NCBI GenBank assembly: GCA_021158195.1
Contig: JAGGVA010000035.1
Location: 1-6,966 of the forward strand
Direction of reading: 5' to 3'
DNA: 6,966 nucleotides
Origin: a bacterium
GTDB taxonomy: Bacteria > Patescibacteriota > Minisyncoccia > Minisyncoccales > PEYH01
Within the stretch, counting starts at the first letter, position 1, and every line of letters begins with the position of its first letter. Under the pieces are notes generated by a model that was not told where the DNA came from, made no database searches, and worked only from the letters and a program-made list of their open reading frames with translations. This document shows, one piece after another, positions 1 through 6,756 of the stretch. The translations under genes and the position numbers were made by a program.

Positions 1-1
1 C

Positions 2-91
2 TATAAAGAAGTAGAAGAGTTCAGTCAAAATGGGTATATCCGTATTGCAGATATACTCCCAATTGGAATGTTATCTCCAATGTGTATGTGA
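2..91 (+). CDS. Possible C-terminal tail of an upstream gene (partial, doubtful)
   Basis: Frame 2 is open from the window edge to a TGA at 89-91 and gives 29 residues that begin YKEVEEFSQNGYIRIADILP. The composition looks protein-like, but the piece is too short to assign and no domain is recognisable. Against it, the same bases can form a long hairpin (32-105), and an upstream gene could equally end at TAA 4-6 in frame 1 or TAG 12-14 in frame 3. In a gene-cassette layout the preceding gene often stops inside or just before the attC site, so any of the three is possible. Treat it as unresolved. Confidence 0.2.
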   Translation, partial: YKEVEEFSQNGYIRIADILPIGMLSPMCM

Positions 92-105
92 ATGGGTTGT
101 ACACC
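32..105 (+). other. attC-like imperfect hairpin at the 5' flank of the operon
   Basis: Seen by hand pairing: GG 32-33 with CC 104-105, GTATA 34-38 with TGTAC 98-102, CC 40-41 with GG 95-96, ATT 44-46 with AAT 91-93, CA 48-49 with TG 89-90, ATATAC 51-56 with GTGTAT 82-87, and ATTGGA 62-67 with TCCAAT 76-81 around an 8-base loop. Single extrahelical bases (42, 47, 103) and a five-base bulge (57-61) interrupt it. GTTGTAC at 96-102 matches the integron core site GTTRRRY at six of seven positions. The opposing box, GTATATC, deviates from RYYYAAC by carrying ATC instead of AAC. A long stem with extrahelical bases and a GTT core is what attC sites look like, but calling it attC is inference. An ordinary operator or terminator stem is the alternative; there is no T-tract. 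Confidence 0.45.
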
Positions 106-128
106 ATTGCGCCCTTAAGACGTAAAAT

Positions 129-133
129 AGGAG
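129..133 (+). promoter_or_regulatory. Ribosome binding site of the methyltransferase gene
   Basis: AGGAG lies 10 bases before the ATG at 144. This supports that start over the in-frame ATG at 156, which would be 22 bases away from it. No convincing promoter was found between the hairpin and this site. Confidence 0.6.
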
Positions 134-143
134 AAAGATAAAA

Positions 144-2360
144 ATGAGTCTGGTAATGGAAATTCGAAAAGTACACGACTTCTTATATAAGGAAATAGGA
201 GATACAAAAATTTTGTTGCCTCTAATGCTGACGATTTTAGATAAATACAAAGAAAAGAAAAAAACAGGAAGTATTAACCTCATAAATGAATTGAAAAATG
301 AATTGCAAAGATTAGACAGGAGAATGATGGAGCAAACGCTACAAAAGATTAGAAGAGAACACTCAAACCTGAATCCGTTATTGGAGCGTTTAATAAACGA
401 TTCCTTAAATGCAATAAGTCCTGACAGACTTCCAGATGCCAAAATAGAGAGAGCAAAACAAAGAATACTTAGGGCGGATAGTTTCTTAAGGGGACTGGAA
501 AAGGAAGAGGATTTTATTGGAATTCTTTTTGAAACTTTGGCTGCCCACAGTGGAGTATTTGATAAAAAAGAGGGACGATTCTTTACTCCAAAAAATATTA
601 TTCTTACAGTAGTAGAGATAGTCGGCTCTCTTTTTGAGAAAAATTCTGTTGAGTTTTCTGAGTTATCAGTTTGTGATCCTTGTTGTGGTTCAGCCAGATA
701 CTTAGTTCACTGGGCAAACAGATTAAAAAGAGAACACGAATTATCTGATGAAAAAATCCAAGAAATTTATTCAAATAAGCTTTTTGGAGTAGATATAAGC
801 CCAGATGTGGCAAGCTGGGCAGCATGGAACATGATTTTCCACGGTGATGGAGCAGCCAATATAGAAAATTCAGATTCTTTGAATTGGTATGGATTTTTAG
901 TCTATTGGGACTTGATCCAAAAGTTATTAGAAGAACTTCCAGAGAAAATAAACGAACTAAAAAGGAGATACCGGCAGAGAGATATTTCAGAAATAATTAA
1001 TCAGATAAAGGAAACTTCTTCGCAGGTTCTTCAACTGAGAGGGAAGGATGAGGTAGATCTGGAATCTGAGGAAATAAAAAGCCTGTTTATAATGTTTGAT
1101 AGATTAATAGACCTTCACCATAGACTAAATTTAGGCTGGAATACTATTGATGAACTCAGCCGAAGACGGGATTTTAAGAGTATAGCAGAAATAACGAAAT
1201 TAAGCTGGTCAAAAGCGCATCCAGAAATTAAGAGCGGCTTTGATTTTGTAATAACGAATCCTCCTTTTGGCAGAGGTAGCCAAGATTTGATGGTTACGAA
1301 TCCTTTTATCCTGTGTCAGTACAAATTAGCAACTGAGCTTTGGTTGGGTGATATGAGCAAAGAAATTACTGAAAAACTTTTACAAAAGCAATTTGGGATG
1401 GATATTGCAGATTTTTACAGACAGTGCTTAAGGGGGTTAGGAATTAGTGAAACAAAGGAAGAATACGAAATAAAATTCAAAGACTTGCCAAGCAGTTTGT
1501 TAAGAGTACTGGCAGCTAAATATGGTGTTTCAACACGAGGAAAAACTAAAAATCAAATTGTAGAGGAGTTACAAGGCAAACTTAATCGTGAATTTTTAAC
1601 AGATGGCGAGTTATCTTTAAATTTAAACTCATTACCCGATTCATTCATAAAGAAACTTGCATCAAAAGTTCTTTATGAAAAAGAAGGTGGGAAATCTAAG
1701 GTTGGTGAATTTTTGTATGAAAAGATCAAAGAAAAGTTGGGAAGAGAATGGGTAACGATTGAAGATGTTTATGATTACGACAAGAAATTTGTTATAAAGG
1801 ACAGTGTTACTGGCGATGAACATACTATCTACTACGATAAAAATGGAAAACCGATGCTTTTCAAAGATGCATTACCCAAACAGATTGTTTTTCTTGAAGA
1901 ATTCTTAAGATTCGTTAAGGAAGGTGGATATGTTTTTACAGTAGTAGATACTGGTGTCTTATCCAACAGTGAAGACGAATATGTGAGAAGATTTCTTTAT
2001 AGAAATTCAAGAATTCATGCTATTGTAGAGTTTCCACACAATGCCTTTAAAGCCGCAGGGACAGGCGTTAAAACTGCTGTGATTCTCTATCAGAAAATGA
2101 AAAATCCACTGGAAGATTACGAAATCTTTGGCTCATTACCTCAAAATCTCGGCTACATACTCAACAAACAAGACACTCCACCAGATCCAGACCACAACGA
2201 TTTGGGTAAAGTTCTTTGCGACTGGAGAAATTACATAGGTTTGGGCAGGATGTGTGATCCATGTAAAGAAGCAAATGCTAATGTAGAAGAATGTTGTGAC
2301 TGGTATAAAAATGGATATTGCCCTATATGGAGGCATGAAATTGAAAAACCAGATTTATGA
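144..2360 (+). CDS. hsdM: Type I-like N6-adenine DNA methyltransferase (HsdM-like) with large insertions
   Basis: 738 residues, predicted to transfer a methyl group from AdoMet to adenine N6 at sites chosen by the HsdS-like partner encoded next. A charged helical N-terminus (about 1-140) leads to GRFFTP (144-149), typical of the HsdM family. The AdoMet motif I is DPCCGSA (178-184), followed by an acidic motif II near D217 (FGVDISP), and the catalytic NPPF is at 372-375. The end of the fold, with R..hAIVEFPHNAF...G..TAVILYQK, spans about 600-651. It is some 200 residues longer than classical HsdM (EcoKI HsdM is about 529). The extra length is a helical insert of about 100 residues between motifs I and IV, and a second insert (about 377-560) with a SAP-like stretch at 447-478. 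The C-terminus carries a Cys cluster (C704, C707, C717, C718, C726). First gene of the operon, 12 bases before hsdS. The family call is firm; the target site cannot be read from sequence. Confidence 0.92.
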   Translation: MSLVMEIRKVHDFLYKEIGDTKILLPLMLTILDKYKEKKKTGSINLINELKNELQRLDRRMMEQTLQKIRREHSNLNPLLERLINDSLNAISPDRLPDAKIERAKQRILRADSFLRGLEKEEDFIGILFETLAAHSGVFDKKEGRFFTPKNIILTVVEIVGSLFEKNSVEFSELSVCDPCCGSARYLVHWANRLKREHELSDEKIQEIYSNKLFGVDISPDVASWAAWNMIFHGDGAANIENSDSLNWYGFLVYWDLIQKLLEELPEKINELKRRYRQRDISEIINQIKETSSQVLQLRGKDEVDLESEEIKSLFIMFDRLIDLHHRLNLGWNTIDELSRRRDFKSIAEITKLSWSKAHPEIKSGFDFVITNPPFGRGSQDLMVTNPFILCQYKLATELWLGDMSKEITEKLLQKQFGMDIADFYRQCLRGLGISETKEEYEIKFKDLPSSLLRVLAAKYGVSTRGKTKNQIVEELQGKLNREFLTDGELSLNLNSLPDSFIKKLASKVLYEKEGGKSKVGEFLYEKIKEKLGREWVTIEDVYDYDKKFVIKDSVTGDEHTIYYDKNGKPMLFKDALPKQIVFLEEFLRFVKEGGYVFTVVDTGVLSNSEDEYVRRFLYRNSRIHAIVEFPHNAFKAAGTGVKTAVILYQKMKNPLEDYEIFGSLPQNLGYILNKQDTPPDPDHNDLGKVLCDWRNYIGLGRMCDPCKEANANVEECCDWYKNGYCPIWRHEIEKPDL

Positions 2361-2372
2361 GGGAGTGGGAAG

Positions 2373-3758
2373 ATGAAAGGATTATCTTCAATTTCAGCAT
2401 CTTTTACTCTTAGCGAAGCAAAGTCTTTCTGGAGAAACGATCCGCACTATTATGTACCTATGAATACATATACAGAAGACCTTTTAAAAGCGGGAGAACA
2501 AGCTGGAGTATATAAGATTAAAGAACTTTGTAAAGTAGCAAAAATCATAGATGTTACGGAGAATCCTGAGAATAAAAGTGAGTTTAGCTATATTGATATC
2601 GGCACTAATAAGGGTAATTTATTAGCCATTGCGTATAAGCTGAAAGGCGAAGAAGCGCCCTCTAGAGCAAGAAGAAAAGTACGAAAAGGCGATTTATTAA
2701 CTGCTGTCTCAGGAAGTCAAACTGGTAAAGAAGAACATGTAGCAGTTCTTGTCCCAGAAGAATTAGATGGAGGCATTGCAAGCACTGGATTTGAAGTAAT
2801 TAGACCTTTGAAGATCGACCCTTACTATCTATTAGCTCTATTCAACCACCCTATAATAAAAAAGCAAATTTTTAGACGCTTAAGAGGTTCTGCCATTCCT
2901 GCTGTATGGAGGAGAGATTTAAGAAATATTCTCATCCCTGTAAGTAGAAGGCTTATTGAAATAGGTAACAAACTAAAACAAGCCATAGAGGCGAAGATTG
3001 AGGCGGAGAAGAAGAGAAAAGAGATTGAGGAGATATTTGAAAGAAACTTAGGCAACATAGAAGTTAGGAAATTAGGAGGATATGTCTTTAAATTATCATA
3101 CTGTATCGAAGCTGGGCGCTTAGATCCCCATTTTTATTATCCTGAATTTTTAAAGGTGTTGGATCTATTGAATAACTCTGGCTTTGAGATTAAAAGAATG
3201 TCCGAATTAGTCAAGTTCAGTAAAGAGACAACCAATCCTTTTAATACTACACAATTTGTTTATGTGGAGATTGCTGATGTGGATCTTAGATACGGTTTTA
3301 TATCCAGTCATAGTATAGTTAAAGGTTCAAATGCGCCAAGTCGTGCAAGAAAGATAATTAGGGAAGGTGCGCTCTTAATTCCATTAACAAGACCTTATAG
3401 AGGTGCAATAGCAGTTGTTGATTCTCGATATAACGAGGCAATAACAACTACCGGATTTTCCGTTTCTTATCCAAAATCAGATAGTCTTGTAGATAGCTAC
3501 TATTTATGTGCATTTTTAAAGTCTCCTTATGGTTTAATTCAACTAATTCAAAGAATGAGTAATGCGAATTATCCTGCAATTCTTGAAGATGATATAGCAG
3601 ATATTTTGGTTCCTATATTGCCAAATGATATTAAGACTGTTTCAGACAATATGAAAGAAATAGTGGATAATCTCTTACTTTCAAAGCAACTTCATTTTCA
3701 AGCCATGGAAGAACTTAACAAGCTTCTTGGCTTAAACGCTGGAGGTGACAATTCATGA
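2373..3758 (+). CDS. hsdS: Type I restriction-modification specificity subunit (HsdS-like), two TRDs
   Basis: 461 residues, the usual HsdS length, predicted to bind a split DNA target and hold the methyltransferase on it. Two target-recognition domains repeat with an offset of about 225 residues: DPHYYVP (23-29) against DPHFYYP (251-257), APSRAR (95-100) against APSRAR (321-326), and STGF (137-140) against TTGF (359-362). Each TRD ends in the usual YYLLALF / YYLCAFL helix and an ILIPV / ILVPI strand. A Lys/Glu-rich conserved helix (about 199-227) separates the TRDs, and a second helix (about 421-454) closes the protein, as in classical HsdS where these helices set the gap between half-sites. 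The half-sites should differ, because the TRDs diverge outside the shared motifs. GGGAG (2361-2365) sits 7 bases before the ATG. The stop overlaps the mcrB start (ATGA), so translation is coupled to the nuclease module and not to an hsdR. Confidence 0.93.
   Translation: MKGLSSISASFTLSEAKSFWRNDPHYYVPMNTYTEDLLKAGEQAGVYKIKELCKVAKIIDVTENPENKSEFSYIDIGTNKGNLLAIAYKLKGEEAPSRARRKVRKGDLLTAVSGSQTGKEEHVAVLVPEELDGGIASTGFEVIRPLKIDPYYLLALFNHPIIKKQIFRRLRGSAIPAVWRRDLRNILIPVSRRLIEIGNKLKQAIEAKIEAEKKRKEIEEIFERNLGNIEVRKLGGYVFKLSYCIEAGRLDPHFYYPEFLKVLDLLNNSGFEIKRMSELVKFSKETTNPFNTTQFVYVEIADVDLRYGFISSHSIVKGSNAPSRARKIIREGALLIPLTRPYRGAIAVVDSRYNEAITTTGFSVSYPKSDSLVDSYYLCAFLKSPYGLIQLIQRMSNANYPAILEDDIADILVPILPNDIKTVSDNMKEIVDNLLLSKQLHFQAMEELNKLLGLNAGGDNS
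3741..3748 (+). promoter_or_regulatory. Strong ribosome binding site of the mcrB-like gene
   Basis: GGAGGTGA, a near-perfect anti-SD match, lies inside the last codons of hsdS, 6 bases before the ATG at 3755. It fixes the start and implies high, coupled expression of the McrB-like subunit. Confidence 0.8.
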
Positions 3759-5545
3759 AAAAAGAAGAACTTTTAAAAATTGTGGAAGAATTCAAGGAAA
3801 AATATCTTAACACGGAGCAAGGAAAAAGGCATTTAGAAGCTTATAACAAAGAAAAGGAAGAAGTAAGAAGAATTTTTAACGAAATTAAGGAGAAGAAAGA
3901 GCGTGGAGAAGACATAACAGAACCTGTTTTAGATTACCTGCTTCCAATAAAAAGAGAATCTGTAACTCCTGCAGGTGTTAAGACAATAGAAGCTTATTAT
4001 AAAAGAGCTGGTGAAACCTTAACCGAGGATGATTTACCTAAACTGGCAGATGCTATTTTCACGCTTATAAATGGATTGATAAATAATCCAGATGATGCAG
4101 AGAGGCAAAAAGAAATTATCAGCTCTTTTATAGCAAGCCAATATTCAAGAGGTTTACAATCAGGTATCATTTCCCCAGTCCTTTATTATATCGAGCCAAA
4201 ATATCTTCTTATTAACAGTAAAGTAGTTGATACAGTGCGTTTTATTTCAAAAGAATTTATGTTTCAAGAAGTTCGCTTATCTACATTGCTTAAGGAATAT
4301 GTTGATAACAATTTGAAACTAAAGCAATTTCTTGAAGAACTGTCAAAAGATGTTTCAGATTTTGAAGATTTTGATGTATTTAGTATGTTCTGTCACTGGA
4401 TGTGTGATAAAAATTTAGGCGGTTATGCAAGAAAGGTCGTTTATGTTCCACACGAGGAAAGAGAAGCGATCGAACTTGCCCAAACTACAGATGATCCGAA
4501 AGTATTAGAAGAACTTTATAAACAACATAAGGAGAAGCCAAGAGTTGTAAAAGTCATTGTCAACAACCCATATTGTCCATCAAATATTAAAAGAGATTAC
4601 CTAGATTATGTCCTCAATAACTATCTTAGAGCGTATAAAGCAAGATTAAAAACATACATCACTGACTGGGATGACCTTCTTGATGCTATGGAGATATGTC
4701 TTGAGGTATGGAATCCTCCTCGGGAGGTCGCCCCCATACCAGAAATTGATTTAGAGGATCCAAGAATGAAAGAAATCTTTGAGTCTTTACAGAATTACAA
4801 ACAAGTTATTCTTTATGGACCACCAGGAACAAGTAAAACATACTATGCTAAGGGTTTAGCATTTGCTATAGCTAACGAACCAAATAACATTGAATTCGTT
4901 CAATTCCATCCGTCCTATTCTTACGAGGATTTTGTAGAAGGCATTTTTCCAGAGATTGACAAAGAGACTGGACAAATAATTTTCAAAATTAAGGACAAGA
5001 TTTTCAAGAAATTGTGTAAAGAAGCAGAAAGCAATCCAGATAAAAATTATGTTCTCATAATTGATGAAATTAACAGAGCAGATCTATCAAAAGTTTTTGG
5101 AGAAATATTTTCTGCTCTTGAGTACAGAAAAGAGATTGTTAAATTGTTGTATTCAAGAGAAAGTTTTACAATTCCTACAAACTTATATATCATTGGCACT
5201 ATGAATACTTTGGACAAGTCTACAGTTGATATAGACTTTGCCTTAATGAGACGGTTTAAATTTTTTGAAGTTAGTCCAGATACGGAAGTCCTAAGAAAGA
5301 TACTGAGAGAGAACGGGGTAGATAGCGATTTAATAGAAAAAATTGTAGATGTTTTTAAGAAAATACAGGAATTTTATCCATTGGGACATGCCTACTTCAA
5401 AGATATAAAATCTAAGCAAGATCTAAAGTTATTATGGGAACATCAACTCTCTTTTCTCTTGAAGGAATACTTCACTGATTTGAAGAAAGATGTTTATGAG
5501 AAAATCAGAGAGATATACTGGGAGGGACTTGAACTTGAGGATTGA
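3755..5545 (+). CDS. mcrB: McrB-like AAA+ GTPase, motor subunit of a McrBC-type nuclease
   Basis: 596 residues. The C-terminal half is a McrB-clade AAA+ domain: Walker A GPPGTSKT (355-362), the family block FHPSYSYEDFVEG (384-396), Walker B VLIIDE (433-438) followed by INRAD, and the McrB signature as GTMNTLDKS (M483, N484) leading into DFALMRRF. In E. coli McrB the signature is MNTADRS, and McrB uses GTP to drive DNA translocation with McrC. GTP use here is by family inference. The first 330 or so residues are a specificity or adaptor region. They start with a charged coiled-coil-like helix (1-50) and contain an FIxSQYSRGLQSGIISPVLYYI-type segment and a short repeat-like stretch (239-285). 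No EVE or DUF3578-like modified-base reader was recognised. It overlaps hsdS by 4 bases and mcrC by about 11. All ATPase motifs look intact. Confidence 0.92.
   Translation: MKKEELLKIVEEFKEKYLNTEQGKRHLEAYNKEKEEVRRIFNEIKEKKERGEDITEPVLDYLLPIKRESVTPAGVKTIEAYYKRAGETLTEDDLPKLADAIFTLINGLINNPDDAERQKEIISSFIASQYSRGLQSGIISPVLYYIEPKYLLINSKVVDTVRFISKEFMFQEVRLSTLLKEYVDNNLKLKQFLEELSKDVSDFEDFDVFSMFCHWMCDKNLGGYARKVVYVPHEEREAIELAQTTDDPKVLEELYKQHKEKPRVVKVIVNNPYCPSNIKRDYLDYVLNNYLRAYKARLKTYITDWDDLLDAMEICLEVWNPPREVAPIPEIDLEDPRMKEIFESLQNYKQVILYGPPGTSKTYYAKGLAFAIANEPNNIEFVQFHPSYSYEDFVEGIFPEIDKETGQIIFKIKDKIFKKLCKEAESNPDKNYVLIIDEINRADLSKVFGEIFSALEYRKEIVKLLYSRESFTIPTNLYIIGTMNTLDKSTVDIDFALMRRFKFFEVSPDTEVLRKILRENGVDSDLIEKIVDVFKKIQEFYPLGHAYFKDIKSKQDLKLLWEHQLSFLLKEYFTDLKKDVYEKIREIYWEGLELED
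5521..5526 (+). promoter_or_regulatory. Ribosome binding site that sets the mcrC TTG start
   Basis: GGAGGG lies within the end of mcrB, 8 bases before TTG 5535 but only 2 before TTG 5529. The upstream in-frame ATGs at 5490 and 5496 have no comparable site and would overlap mcrB by about 50 bases. This favours TTG 5535 as the start. Confidence 0.6.
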
Positions 5546-6752
5546 TCTTAGGGAGTGGCAGGATATAGGAGAACTACCAGAGTTTAGGGACAACCCTTTT
5601 CTGCCACTGAAGAGTATTCCTTCAAGTATTAGACCATTTGTAGATATAACTGATGTCTCTCCGGCTGGAGTAAGAATTAAAGCAAAGAACTATGTTGGTA
5701 TTTTACCCGTAAGTGAGGATATCGTAATAACAATTAATCCAAAAGCTCCGATAGAAGACTTTCTCTATATACTTTACAAAGCTCAAGGAAGAAGAGTATC
5801 AATAAAGGATTTAAAAGAAATTGTGCAAGCTGGGAGAGAATATGCAAAAGAGCATCCCAACATTTTTCATTTCCTGATATACGTTCTTTTGGTCGAGTTA
5901 GAGAAGATAAGAAGCTTTGGCTTTCTGAAGACATCACAATTTTACATCCAAGATAGAGTTGTAAAAGGTAAATTGCTGGTTAAAGAAACAGTAAATAGTT
6001 GGCTAAAAGGAGACAAATCAAAAGCGGTTTGTGGGAATTTTGAATTATCTAAAGATAATCCCCAAAATAAAGCAGTAAAATTTACTTTGTGGATGCTTTT
6101 ATCCTTATATTCCCCTTCATTAAGAGGTGAAATAAGAAACAATTTCTTTGAAAAATACAGATGGTTTGAAGGTGTTCCTTTAGCACAAGGTATTAACTTT
6201 GTGAATGACGTTGAGGAAACAATTGCTTATCAAACCCTTCCTAATAGCAGAAGTTATTATTATGATATATTGAATTTGTGCATGTTCTTTATTACACATT
6301 CAACCTTAGACTATAAATCAGCAAAAGAAGTTAAAGTGAAATCATTTGTAGTTGATATGAATAAGGTTTTTGAAGAGTACATTTATAATGTGCTCCGAGA
6401 AAAGCTAAACGAACAGTATAAAGTAAAGAGATATCAAAAACGACCGCTGTTTGATGATACATTAAAATACGAGATTGAACCAGATTATCTAATTCTAAAA
6501 AATGATGAGGCGATTATCATAGCGGATACAAAATATAAAAGCGAGCCAACAACGGATGATTTTTATCAAGTTTTAGTATATGCTGATAGGTATGATGTAG
6601 ATGATACTTTGCTCATTTATCCATCATGGTCAGGAGAAACTCACACAGAATCTTTTATATCTAAGAGGAAAAAGGTAAACGTACTTTACTACAACCTGTT
6701 AGATGTAGAGAAATCGGAATCAGATATAATTACAGCCATCAGGGAGGTATAA
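5535..6752 (+). CDS. mcrC: McrC-like PD-(D/E)xK nuclease subunit of a McrBC system
   Basis: 405 residues from TTG 5535 (420 if ATG 5490 is used). The predicted N-terminus, MRIDLREWQDIGEL, is a typical McrC opening, while the extra 15 residues from ATG 5490 are out-of-frame mcrB sequence. An N-terminal beta-rich domain has the McrC pattern YVGILPVSEDIVITINPK (53-70). A helical middle follows, then the C-terminal nuclease core: EPD (D317), ADTKYK (D331, K333) and Q345 in YQVLVYA, the usual PD...DxK...QxxxY arrangement. All catalytic residues look present. McrC binds the McrB ring, stimulates its GTPase and cuts DNA. Here it is the only nuclease in the operon, which suggests it is the effector partner of the M and S genes. 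The stop (TAA 6750-6752) is four bases before the 3' attC-like element. Confidence 0.92.
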   Translation: MRIDLREWQDIGELPEFRDNPFLPLKSIPSSIRPFVDITDVSPAGVRIKAKNYVGILPVSEDIVITINPKAPIEDFLYILYKAQGRRVSIKDLKEIVQAGREYAKEHPNIFHFLIYVLLVELEKIRSFGFLKTSQFYIQDRVVKGKLLVKETVNSWLKGDKSKAVCGNFELSKDNPQNKAVKFTLWMLLSLYSPSLRGEIRNNFFEKYRWFEGVPLAQGINFVNDVEETIAYQTLPNSRSYYYDILNLCMFFITHSTLDYKSAKEVKVKSFVVDMNKVFEEYIYNVLREKLNEQYKVKRYQKRPLFDDTLKYEIEPDYLILKNDEAIIIADTKYKSEPTTDDFYQVLVYADRYDVDDTLLIYPSWSGETHTESFISKRKKVNVLYYNLLDVEKSESDIITAIREV

Positions 6753-6756
6753 TAGT

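Noticed and set aside
97..128. Possible promoter TTGTAC (97-102) with TAAAAT (123-128)
   Set aside because: The spacer is 20 bases and transcription would start inside the ribosome binding site of hsdM. The real promoter may lie further upstream or outside the window.
71..442. Minus-strand open frame opposite the start of hsdM
   Set aside because: It lies over the well-supported methyltransferase N-terminus, is an opposite-strand shadow of AT-rich coding sequence, and has no ribosome binding site or recognisable domain.
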